From contig NZ_BMLT01000012.1 in assembly GCF_014645375.1 (NCBI RefSeq), positions 62,001-126,000 of the forward strand: 64,000 bases of DNA, written 5' to 3'. How positions within the stretch are numbered: the first letter of the stretch is position 1; every line of letters starts with the position of its first letter. The notes under the pieces are model-generated. The model saw nothing but the letters and a program-made list of their open reading frames with translations. It was not told the origin of the DNA and did no database searches. Positions 37,508-45,808 of the stretch are shown here, piece after piece. The DNA comes from Marinobacterium nitratireducens (GTDB taxonomy: Bacteria > Pseudomonadota > Gammaproteobacteria > Pseudomonadales > Balneatricaceae). The position numbers and the translations under genes are program-made.

Positions 37508-38008
37508 ATGAATATGCTTACACGGCCGTCGATGCCTGAAACAATCGACAAGGCCATTGCCATCGAAACCTCTCATATTAAACGTTACAGAAAATGGTCT
37601 TTGCGATTTCGTACATTTGCTCCCGAGCTCGCGGTCATACTGCAGGCTCAGGCAGACGAAATGGAAGAGCATAGGGAATTGCTAACGCAATATGCCGGCA
37701 AATCGATGTATGAGACTGTAGCGTTTCATGAAGCCAACAGAGAAGATGACACCATCAGCGACCGTCATTTTTTCATCGTCGATACCAGGTCAGCAAAAGA
37801 CGCTCTGGCGAAAGCGATTGTGCTAAAGAAGGAAGCTCGTGACTTCTATAAGGAATGCACGATAAACGAGCTTGGCGATTCAAGCCTGATAAATCTTTAT
37901 AGCAACCTCTTTACCTCCAAGGAAATCCATACCCAGATACTGGTTGAGGCGAAAGATCGCTTCCGCGCAAGAGGCTGCAGCACCGAACAGGCTGAGGCGC
38001 TGGGATAA
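37508..38008 (+). CDS. Ferritin-like/rubrerythrin-like four-helix protein
   Basis: A 166-residue helical protein. Four helices each carry Glu with or without ExxH: AIETSHIKRY, ADEMEEHREL, LKKEARDFYKE and FTSKEIHTQIL. This spacing is the di-iron pattern of ferritin-like and rubrerythrin-like proteins. It lacks the C-terminal rubredoxin Cys pairs of true rubrerythrin. No signal peptide is present. Codon use is visibly more AT-rich than in flanking genes, as is its upstream region, which suggests recent acquisition. A role in iron or peroxide handling is inferred from fold only. Confidence 0.62.
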   Translation: MNMLTRPSMPETIDKAIAIETSHIKRYRKWSLRFRTFAPELAVILQAQADEMEEHRELLTQYAGKSMYETVAFHEANREDDTISDRHFFIVDTRSAKDALAKAIVLKKEARDFYKECTINELGDSSLINLYSNLFTSKEIHTQILVEAKDRFRARGCSTEQAEALG

Positions 38009-38072
38009 CCGTCTGATTTCAGGGTTTATCCGAACCTGTACGTTCTCACACCCTGCCTCTAAGGAAATGCGT

Positions 38073-38396
38073 ATGTCCCGAACCTGGATGACTGGCAGAA
38101 GGCGCTACAAGCGCTTTCTCCTGATGCTGGTGATGATGGCGCAGTTTCCCGTGATCACCCATGCTGAGGACAGTCTGGTCTGTAGTCATTCCGTTTGCAT
38201 CGGTGACAGCATAGAAACACTGGTCAGGTCTGCCGGGCGCCCACACCACGTAGAACGTAAATTGGAGTGTCTCGGCTCACCCTGTAAACAAATGGGATTT
38301 CTCGAGCAATGGACCTACCTGCGCGAGAACAGCCGATTTACGGTAGAACTCTTCAATGACCGTGTCACGTCGATCTTGCGCGAGACCGCACTGTAA
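38073..38396 (+). CDS. Small exported Cys-containing protein (DUF2845-like)
   Basis: A 107-residue protein with a basic N-terminus and signal peptide (RRRYKRFLLMLVMMAQFPVI, then THAE). The mature part SLVCSHSVCIGDSIETLVRS, with a later LECLGSPCKQ and an EQWTYLRENSRFTVELFNDR strand pair, resembles DUF2845/SmpA-OmlA-like small periplasmic domains. Four cysteines could form two disulfides. The ATG at 38073 is chosen over one six bases earlier because AAGGA is then properly spaced. It follows the ferritin-like gene by 64 bp and shares its lower GC content. Function unknown. Confidence 0.62.
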   Translation: MSRTWMTGRRRYKRFLLMLVMMAQFPVITHAEDSLVCSHSVCIGDSIETLVRSAGRPHHVERKLECLGSPCKQMGFLEQWTYLRENSRFTVELFNDRVTSILRETAL

Positions 38397-38565
38397 CGAT
38401 CAGACATAGCGGGCGCGCGTGGAGCAGAGTGCCCCTCGCCCAGTCCATTCTCGATAAAACAATGCCGCACCCTTGCCGGCAGCGAACGGCTTCACGGCGG
38501 GGCCTTGCAAAGCCCTGCTAAACTTACTTCCTGTCTGCGGTTCCGCGTTACAGGAGGACGGGGTG

Positions 38566-41265
38566 ATGCAGGACCCATGGAGCCAGCTGTCGATCTCGTC
38601 ACGCCATGCGCTGCAGTGGGCTGCGGCGATGGCCCGCTACCGGGCCGAGCGCAGCGGTGGCGACCCGGAGTCGTCGGCGGTCGATGCGTTCGATCTGCTG
38701 GTCGGGATGCTGCTCGAACACCCCTTGGACGCCGAGCCGCTGGTGCTGCTGCAGCATTTCCAGCTGGTGCCGGGCCAGCTGCTTCCGCCGGACTATCCCC
38801 GCCCCGCTCTCGAAACACTGGAACGCCATCTGGACGGGGTCTGGCCCGACAGCCAGCCGCCGCTGGAGCAGGACGTCCAGATGATCGTGCAACAGGGCAC
38901 CGAACTCGGGCTCTCCACCGGCAACCCGGACGTGGCGGAGATGCGCGCCCTCTTCGCCGCAATGCTGGAATCCTCCAACCCGGTGGCCTCGGCCATTGGC
39001 GAGCTGCTGTCGCAGCGCAAGAGCAGTCTGAGCGAAATCGCCCGCTCGCTGCGCGAGTTTATCGAGGGGGCGACCGGCACGGATAGCTACGGCGAATTCC
39101 TGCGCCAGCGTCATCCCTTCGTGGCGCAGCCTGTCGATATACCGAACTACAAGGCCGACCACGGCATGCAGATCGAGGCGACGGACGATCGTGTCGATAT
39201 CCGCGCCGAGGTCGATGCCTTTGCCTATCTGCTGGCGTCCCGTGGACTGAATCCGCCGCTGGCGGTGGGGCTCTTCGGCGACTGGGGGTCGGGCAAGTCG
39301 TTTTTCATGGAGTCGCTGTGCAATCGCATCGACGCTCTGACCGCCGACCCCGCCATTGCCGACCGGCCACAGCGCAAGGTGCCGTTCTGGAAGCGCATTA
39401 TTCAGATCCGCTTCAATGCCTGGCACTACGTCGAGGGCGAGCTCTGGGCCAGCCTGGTCGATCATATCTTCAACCAGCTGCGGCTGCGCGACGAGCCGGA
39501 GGACCTGGTGCAGCAGCGGCGGCGCCACTGGCTGGAAAAACTCGACCACGTGCGGGCGCGCATGATCCGCCTCGAAGCCCAGCGCAGCGAGGCCGAGCGC
39601 GAACTGAAGGCAAAACAGCAGCAGGCCGAGCTGCTGCGGCGCCAGCGCGATTCCGAGCAGGCGAATCTGGAACGGCTGCGTCATCGCGCCACCGCGGATA
39701 TTCTGATCAGCGACAGCCTTTCGCAGGTCAAGCAGGCGCTGGCGCCCTACTGTCTGTCACTGGGCGTGCCCACCGCCGACGAGGTCTACCGCAAGTTCGA
39801 CGAGGCCCGCAGCGAGCTGGGCCGGGCCCATACGCTGCTTGGACTGATGTGGCGCGACTCCGACCATCGCGCCTTGCTGATCACGGCGCTGATCGGCGTA
39901 CCGGCGCTGGTCTGGGTGCTGTCGCTGCTCGATTTCCCGGCGGTCACCACCGCCTTCGGCGGCCTCGCCGCAACGGCGGCGGCGGCGCTGAAGGTGCTGG
40001 ACCGCGCCACCGTGCTGACCCGCAGCCGCCTCGACCGGCTGGAGCAGGTGCGCGGACAGGTCCGGGGCGAAGTCGAGCGGGAACAGGCGGCTATCAACAG
40101 CCGGATCAAGGCCGCGGAACACAGCATCGAGCAGGCCGACGGCTGGCTGAAGAAAGTGCTGGACGAACAGCAAAGCCTCGCCGACGAGCTCGAGTCGCTT
40201 CAGCAAGCACTGGCGCAGGAAACTCCCACCCGGGTGCTGAATGACTTCGTCGCCGAACGCGTCGGTTCGGGCGACTACCGCAAGCATCTGGGAATTCCGG
40301 CGCTGATCCAGCGCGATTTCGAGCAGCTGTCGCGGCTGGTGGCACGGCAAAACGATGAAATCCTCGCCGACGACAGCGGCATCCTCGAGCGTGAGGCCCA
40401 GTGTTTCAACCGCATTATCCTCTACATCGACGATCTCGATCGCTGCCCGGATGACCGGGTTATCGAGGTACTGCAGGCTGTTCACCTGATGCTGGCGTTC
40501 AAGCTGTTCGTGGTCGTGGTGGCGGTGGACTCGCGCTGGCTGCGACACGCACTGACCAAGCATTTCAAGGCACTGACGGGTAACCAGGCGGGGAAGCGTC
40601 ATGCCACGCCGGACGACTATCTCGAGAAAATTTTCCAGATTCCCTTCTGGATACAGCCGATTGGCGAAACCGCCCGGCGCAACATTATCCAGGGCCTGCT
40701 GCGCGATCACCTGCAGGCCGCCGACGGTGACGGCGACGACAGCCGCAGTGGTGACAAGCCGACGCCGGGAGACGCGCAGTTACAGGCGCTGAAGCTGCTG
40801 GATCCGGCCAGCGCACCGCCCGCGCCGGCAGCTGCGGCGCTGTCGATCACCGCGCAGGAACTGAAGTTTCTGGATCAGCTTGCGCCGCTGCTCGGCGAAA
40901 CCCCGCGCTCGACCAAGCGTTTCGTCAATCTGTATCAGCTGGTCCGCATCATCTACCGCCTGGATCCGCAACAGCCATCCCCGGCTTTGCCGCCGGAGCA
41001 CGAACTGCTGGCGCTGGTGCTGGCGCTTGGCGAGGGACTGCCCGACCTCGGGCCCCGGGTGCTCGAGGCGGCGCGCGCTACCACCGACCAGACGCCGCTT
41101 CACATTCTGATCGACGGTATACGGACACAGGCCGGCGCAGACGAACTCGAACGGCTGGAACTATGGCTGGCGTCGCGCGACGACTGGCGGCAGATACCGG
41201 CCAGCCGGATCGCCGACGCCCTGCAGAAGGTCGACCGCTTCCTGTTCCGAATCGAGGGCAATTGA
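38566..41265 (+). CDS. KAP-type P-loop NTPase with ClpN-like N-terminal domain
   Basis: An 899-residue protein. Residues about 8-165 form two helical repeats (SSRHALQWAAAMARYRAERS..DAFDLLVGMLLEH and EQDVQMIVQQGTELG..MRALFAAMLESS) that resemble the Clp R/N domain of Hsp100 unfoldases. A KAP NTPase follows, with Walker A GLFGDWGSGKSFF at 235-247 and Walker B ILYIDDLDRC near 630. A long coiled coil (about 325-370) and a hydrophobic, membrane-spanning stretch (about 435-480) are inserted between them, as in other KAP proteins. AGGAGG precedes the ATG. KAP proteins include the phage-exclusion protein PifA; a defence or membrane-quality role here is speculation. It has no obvious operon partner. 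Confidence 0.82.
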   Translation: MQDPWSQLSISSRHALQWAAAMARYRAERSGGDPESSAVDAFDLLVGMLLEHPLDAEPLVLLQHFQLVPGQLLPPDYPRPALETLERHLDGVWPDSQPPLEQDVQMIVQQGTELGLSTGNPDVAEMRALFAAMLESSNPVASAIGELLSQRKSSLSEIARSLREFIEGATGTDSYGEFLRQRHPFVAQPVDIPNYKADHGMQIEATDDRVDIRAEVDAFAYLLASRGLNPPLAVGLFGDWGSGKSFFMESLCNRIDALTADPAIADRPQRKVPFWKRIIQIRFNAWHYVEGELWASLVDHIFNQLRLRDEPEDLVQQRRRHWLEKLDHVRARMIRLEAQRSEAERELKAKQQQAELLRRQRDSEQANLERLRHRATADILISDSLSQVKQALAPYCLSLGVPTADEVYRKFDEARSELGRAHTLLGLMWRDSDHRALLITALIGVPALVWVLSLLDFPAVTTAFGGLAATAAAALKVLDRATVLTRSRLDRLEQVRGQVRGEVEREQAAINSRIKAAEHSIEQADGWLKKVLDEQQSLADELESLQQALAQETPTRVLNDFVAERVGSGDYRKHLGIPALIQRDFEQLSRLVARQNDEILADDSGILEREAQCFNRIILYIDDLDRCPDDRVIEVLQAVHLMLAFKLFVVVVAVDSRWLRHALTKHFKALTGNQAGKRHATPDDYLEKIFQIPFWIQPIGETARRNIIQGLLRDHLQAADGDGDDSRSGDKPTPGDAQLQALKLLDPASAPPAPAAAALSITAQELKFLDQLAPLLGETPRSTKRFVNLYQLVRIIYRLDPQQPSPALPPEHELLALVLALGEGLPDLGPRVLEAARATTDQTPLHILIDGIRTQAGADELERLELWLASRDDWRQIPASRIADALQKVDRFLFRIEGN

Positions 41266-41270
41266 GCCGT

Positions 41271-41552
41271 TCAGTCGATGGCTTTCTTGACCGCCTTTTT
41301 CACCGAGGGCTCATCCTTGTGGCCGAGCTTGTCCATCGCCTTGCCTGCACCCTCCGGGGCCATATCTTCGACCTTGTCGGAAGCCATATCCTTGGCGGCT
41401 TCCGCCGGCGTGCAGCGCCCGCCGACGCCGATGGTGGACTTGGCGACGGCACTCTTGGCGGCCTTCTCGGCGGTGCAGTCGGGATCGAGCAGGCCGGCCG
41501 ATGCCGACGATGCCATCAGCGTTGCGGTCAGTACCAGAGTCAGTTTTTTCAT
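41271..41552 (-). CDS. Small periplasmic protein of unknown function
   Basis: A 93-residue exported protein with a clear signal peptide (MKKLTLVLTATLMASSASA). The mature part is Ala/Lys-rich with two cysteines (LDPDCTAEKAAKS, GGRCTPAEAAKD) and ends in the basic VKKAVKKAID. AGGAGG lies upstream of the chosen ATG, which starts a standard signal peptide. It is convergent with the KAP gene (5 bases between stops) and downstream of the mechanosensitive channel by 60 bp. I know no family for it. Confidence 0.75.
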   Translation of the reverse strand: MKKLTLVLTATLMASSASAGLLDPDCTAEKAAKSAVAKSTIGVGGRCTPAEAAKDMASDKVEDMAPEGAGKAMDKLGHKDEPSVKKAVKKAID

Positions 41553-41612
41553 GGGGCCTCCTGGGCCTGAAAGGCTATACCTGAGTATCAACAGCGGTCT
41601 CGCCGGACGCCC

Positions 41613-44081
41613 TCAGGCGTCCACCGGTGTCTCGCGCCGCGCCGGCTCCGGCTGTGCGCTGCCACGTTGTTCTATCGCCGCCACCAGCCGGTCGATATCC
41701 CGCAGATGCAAATCGCGCTGCGGGAACGGAATCTCTACGCCGGCATTGTTCAGTTCAGCGTAGACGTAGAATAGCAGGTCGGACTTTACCGCCATGACCT
41801 CACCGATATCCTTGAGGAAACAGCGCAGCTCGAAATCCAGCGAGCTGTCGCCAAGCCCCATAAACAGCACCTGCGGCACCGGATAGGCACGGATGCCGTT
41901 GTGCGAGCGGGCCGCCTCCAGCAGTATCTCCTTTGTTTTTTCGAGGTCGCTGCCATAGGCCACACCGACCGGCAGGATCAGGCGACCCATCTTCGACGAC
42001 AGCGTCATGTTCTTCACCACGCCAGCGATGAGGTCCGAGTTCGGTACTATGACATCGTGGCTGTCGAAAGTTTCGATGCGAGTCGATCGCACCGAAATCT
42101 TGCGCACGTAGCCGGCGTAGCCGGACACCTCGATCCAGTCGCCCTCCTTGATCGGCCGTTCGATCAACAGAATGATGCCGGAGACGAAATTCGACACTAT
42201 GGTCTGCAGCCCGAAACCGATACCGACCGACAGCGCACCGGCGACGACGGCGAGGCTCGCCAGGTTGAGGCCCGCGGATGACACCGCCACCAGCGCCGCC
42301 AGGGTTATCCCGAGATAGCCGACACCGGTCACCAGCGCGGTCCGGGCCCCCGTGTCGAGTCGTGTTCGCGGCAGCACCGAGGTCCGCAGCAGACGCTGCG
42401 CCCACCTTGTGATCAGCAGACCCGAGGCGAAGACCACCACCAGCATGATGATACTGTCGAGCGACAGGTTTATGTCACCAAGCTGAACCCCGCTGGTCAG
42501 CAGACGCCAGGCCTCGGCGATATCGGTCAGCCTTGCGCCCCAGGTCAGCGCCAGCACCGGCAACATCGCCAGCGACAGGAAAAATATCACGATGATCGGC
42601 AGCAGTGACGTCGAGCCTTCCCTGGAATCGCCATCCTTGCCGACCAGGGCGTCGAGCACGATCATCACCAGCCGGTACAGGAACAGCGCAATACCGAGCT
42701 CCGCCATCGTCATGATCAGCGGCACGGCCATCTGACGTGAAAGGTTGACGTACCCCAGCAGCACCACAACCGGCGCCACCACGGCTGAAACTCTCATCAA
42801 CGTGGCGATAAACCTCAGGAAACTCTGCTCGGGATGATGCTCTTCCTGTTCCTGAGTGTCCGTGCTTGCGTCGCTATCAGGCCGCTCCGTCTCGGTGCCC
42901 TGGCGCAGCAGCACCGCAAAACGCCAGAGCATCGTGCTGGCGATGAAGATCACCGGCACCGACATCACCGACAGCGTCAGCTCCTGGAAGTCGTAGTCGT
43001 ACGACTGGGCCTTCATGGTCATGTCAAGAGCCAGCACAACTCCGAGCCAGTGACAGAGGCGAACACCCCGGCGGGCGAGCCGGTCGTCGAAGGGCAGCAG
43101 GCGGTTGGATGGCTCTTGCGGTGAGAACAGCGTATGTCCCAGCCAGTGCGCCACCACGATGATCAGCGCCAGAACCGGCAGCAGGGTGACGGTGGTACTG
43201 AGGGAAGCGGGCGTCACATCCAGCAGCGGCACGACCTGCACCAGCATCAGCGCGCCAAGCGCCGGCAGCAGGAAGCGCATCAGATTGAGCAGGGTCGAAA
43301 AGAACCAGCGCCGCGACAGGCCCACGGCCCGGCTGGCGGCGTCCTCCAGCCGGTTGACTGCCCGGGGCTGCACGACGATCAGCACCAAAAGCCCGGCTAC
43401 CGCCAGCAGCAATGCCTGCAGGTAAACAGCCTCCAGGTGGGCACGCTTGGCCTCGCTCTGCAGATTGCCCTCGAACTCGCTGCCCAGCACCGAGACATAG
43501 GTCAGCAGTTCGGCTCCAGCCTCGGCCCAATGGGTCGGCACCAGCGGCGACGGGAAGCGCTTGAGCAGTTTCAGCGCTTCCTGTTTGCGAATCTGGCTGT
43601 CGATTTCGCGAATCAGAAAGTCGGCGCGCTTGAGCGTTTCCCGCGCCCTGCGCACAGGCTCGTTGGCCTGCGCCAGCCTGTTCTCGAGCTCGGCTCGCCG
43701 CGCGGCGATATCCTCCGCTTCGGTTTCGCCCTCGGCGGGCGCAGGACCCAGGCTATCGAGCTGAGCCTGCATGACCCGCGCTTCGACACTGCCCCCCTGG
43801 ACCAGATTCGTCGCGGCATCGCGCAGCCTGACGACGTCGGCACGCTGGGCATTGAGCTGCTCGACCGTCGCCGTGCCGCTGTCGAGCAGCGTCTGGGTCT
43901 CCTGGACGATCGCTTCCTGCTGCGCCCGGTCAGGACTGGCCTGGGACACCGCCGCCGCGGTCTCCTCCGCGATTGCAGGCGCCCCGCTCAGCGTCAGGCA
44001 TAACAGGCACAGTACAGCCACCAGTAGCGAAAAGGGGCGAAAGGAATTCACGGTATCCGAACCGAAACGGCGCTCGCGCAT
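41613..44081 (-). CDS. Large MscS-family mechanosensitive channel (DUF3772)
   Basis: An 822-residue inner-membrane protein. A signal peptide (to about residue 40) precedes a periplasmic coiled-coil domain (about 45-200, DUF3772-like) and some ten helices. The MscS pore and beta domain follow: GALSVGIGFGLQTIVSNFVSG (pore helix TM3), LLIERPIKEGDWIEVSGYAG and VPNSDLIAGVVKNMTLSSKM. This is the layout of MscK/DUF3772 channels that release solutes on hypo-osmotic shock. The ATG at 44081 has GGAGGA upstream. The C-terminus matches MscS (NNAGVEIPFPQRDLHL). The trigger and specificity are not visible. Confidence 0.92.
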   Translation of the reverse strand: MRERRFGSDTVNSFRPFSLLVAVLCLLCLTLSGAPAIAEETAAAVSQASPDRAQQEAIVQETQTLLDSGTATVEQLNAQRADVVRLRDAATNLVQGGSVEARVMQAQLDSLGPAPAEGETEAEDIAARRAELENRLAQANEPVRRARETLKRADFLIREIDSQIRKQEALKLLKRFPSPLVPTHWAEAGAELLTYVSVLGSEFEGNLQSEAKRAHLEAVYLQALLLAVAGLLVLIVVQPRAVNRLEDAASRAVGLSRRWFFSTLLNLMRFLLPALGALMLVQVVPLLDVTPASLSTTVTLLPVLALIIVVAHWLGHTLFSPQEPSNRLLPFDDRLARRGVRLCHWLGVVLALDMTMKAQSYDYDFQELTLSVMSVPVIFIASTMLWRFAVLLRQGTETERPDSDASTDTQEQEEHHPEQSFLRFIATLMRVSAVVAPVVVLLGYVNLSRQMAVPLIMTMAELGIALFLYRLVMIVLDALVGKDGDSREGSTSLLPIIVIFFLSLAMLPVLALTWGARLTDIAEAWRLLTSGVQLGDINLSLDSIIMLVVVFASGLLITRWAQRLLRTSVLPRTRLDTGARTALVTGVGYLGITLAALVAVSSAGLNLASLAVVAGALSVGIGFGLQTIVSNFVSGIILLIERPIKEGDWIEVSGYAGYVRKISVRSTRIETFDSHDVIVPNSDLIAGVVKNMTLSSKMGRLILPVGVAYGSDLEKTKEILLEAARSHNGIRAYPVPQVLFMGLGDSSLDFELRCFLKDIGEVMAVKSDLLFYVYAELNNAGVEIPFPQRDLHLRDIDRLVAAIEQRGSAQPEPARRETPVDA

Positions 44082-44180
44082 GGGGTCATCCTCCAGAAAC
44101 TGCACCGAAAGCTTATACCCTGCGATCAACCCCCGACAAGGCAACCGGTCGCCCAATCCCCTTCCCCGACGGCTCGCCGG

Positions 44181-45344
44181 CTACCAGAGCAGCAGCGCCG
44201 TATCGCCACTGGCCCAGTTGAGATAGAGCCGTACACGCAGCACGTAACGGCGTCCGCGCTGCAACCGCACATCGATACGGGAGTTCAGGCCAGTGCCGCT
44301 GTCGTCGTCCGCCGTGACATACCGCAGGTCACTGCCGACCTCCTCGAACAGCACCATAAGGGTGTCGGACTGACCGAAGGTCTGAATATGATATCGGCCG
44401 GTGGCGCGGGGCTCGATAACGTAGTTTTTCTGCTCCCCCGGGTTCAGCGACAGCATTTCCAGCCGGAAGGGTTCCAGCCGCGGGTTGCGGTCGTCGTCCT
44501 GCGGCGGATAGAAGAAGCGCGCCTGGCTGACATCCTTTTCCGACAGCCCGAGCGCCGGCCTGAGCCCGGCGCGGTACTGCTCGGGCCGCTCGATCAGCCC
44601 GGCCGGAAAGCCATAGTGCATCACCGAATCCGGATCCCATTCCGAACCCTCGACCTCGTTTTCCGGCAGCTTGCGCAGAACGTTGTGGAAGGTGGTTTCG
44701 CGCGGCCAGTTGTTGGGCTCGCCGCCGAAGAAGTCGTATACCGCCTCCTCGTCCCAGACGATGCCGGCGAAAGGGTTCTGATGCTCGTGGGGAAAGCCCA
44801 GGGTGTGCCCGATTTCATGCACCGGCGTATCGACACCGCGCGGATCCCGGGTCAGATCCCAGCCGAAATTCATGGTGCGCTCGCGCTGCCCCGGAATGTC
44901 GAGAACGTCGCGCCCGACATAGGACCAGGCGCCGTCCCCGGCGAGAAAGCCGATGCGAATTTCGGCATCGTCGATACTCGAGACCTCCTCGAACTCGAGG
45001 CCTATACCGACATTGCGCCAGACGTCGAAACCCTCGCGCACCATATCCTGCTGATCGGCGCCGCCGGCATAGCGGCCGGAATCGAAGAAGTAATAGTGCA
45101 GCCGCGTGCCGTTGACCCACTTTTTGTCGATCCAGCGTATAAGGCGGGCGCGGTGCGGCGATACCTCTGCGCCGAAAACGCGCTCCGGCACCGACGGCAT
45201 GGCGCAGAAGCGTTGTACCTCGCCGCCCTCTTCCCTGCCCCCGCCCGAGCCCGTTGCTTTGTTGCCAACGCGGTTCTCGAGACTGTCGATGCGCTGTGCC
45301 AGCTCATCCAGACGACTGGCAATCGATTTGTTGGTGTCAGCCAT
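44181..45344 (-). CDS. Metzincin (astacin-like) zinc protease without visible signal peptide
   Basis: A 387-residue metalloprotease. The zinc motif HEIGHTLGFPHE (His176-Glu187) fits HExxHxxGxxHE perfectly, and a Met-turn follows in SVMHYGFP. The N-terminus is a short amphipathic coiled coil (SIASRLDELAQRIDSLENRV) with no signal peptide, then a Gly/Glu linker, a catalytic domain (about 70-285) and a C-terminal beta-sandwich with RLEMLSLNPGEQKNYVIEP and YHIQTFGQSDTLMVLFEE that resembles a bacterial pre-peptidase domain. Secreted proteases usually have a signal and propeptide; their absence is odd and suggests intracellular action or non-classical release. Confidence 0.85.
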   Translation of the reverse strand: MADTNKSIASRLDELAQRIDSLENRVGNKATGSGGGREEGGEVQRFCAMPSVPERVFGAEVSPHRARLIRWIDKKWVNGTRLHYYFFDSGRYAGGADQQDMVREGFDVWRNVGIGLEFEEVSSIDDAEIRIGFLAGDGAWSYVGRDVLDIPGQRERTMNFGWDLTRDPRGVDTPVHEIGHTLGFPHEHQNPFAGIVWDEEAVYDFFGGEPNNWPRETTFHNVLRKLPENEVEGSEWDPDSVMHYGFPAGLIERPEQYRAGLRPALGLSEKDVSQARFFYPPQDDDRNPRLEPFRLEMLSLNPGEQKNYVIEPRATGRYHIQTFGQSDTLMVLFEEVGSDLRYVTADDDSGTGLNSRIDVRLQRGRRYVLRVRLYLNWASGDTALLLW

Positions 45345-45808
45345 GACCTTAGCCTCCTGGCCAATGCCCTCCGATGGCAGCTCGAAAGCGGATCTGTGTT
45401 TGCGGTTGGCGCCGCCACCGAACGGCTATCTGTTGAGGCGAGTGCACCGGCACCGGCGCAGATCGCCGCCTTTTCGAGGCTCATCGCGTAGTTGCCGGAA
45501 AAAACTAAATCACAGGATGGTTGTGAGCGACGCATCGGTACGCCGGTTCCGTCACTGATGCGGCCAGGGCGTCGCTCCAACCATCCTACTTTTGGCCCGT
45601 GGTTTCACGCTAACCTGCGAAGAACCTTTTTTAACAGTAGGTAACGACAGCGGGCCTGGTGGCCGGCGAGTAGACAGTGTTCTTCTAGTGGGATTTAAAG
45701 CGGCAATAAAAAGCGAAAACGCGGCGGGTATTGGCGACACCTTGAGCTCTGTCGCGCGAAAGACAGGACCGGGGGGCGGCGGCCGCGCCCGTCCCGGTCC
45801 CTGTTCGG
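45345..45808. other. Intergenic region with candidate YcaO terminator
   Basis: About 460 bp between the metalloprotease start and the YcaO stop. Near 45770-45805 the sequences GGACCGGG and CCCGGTCC form a GC-rich inverted repeat; on the minus strand it is followed by TGTCTTTCG, so it may end ycaO transcription. The rest shows no supportable gene. Frames open here overlap the protease out of frame and are not coding. Confidence 0.45.

Noticed and set aside
45002-45580. 192-codon minus-strand frame overlapping the metalloprotease start
   Set aside because: Overlaps the protease out of frame for most of its length and has no domain or ribosome binding site of note.
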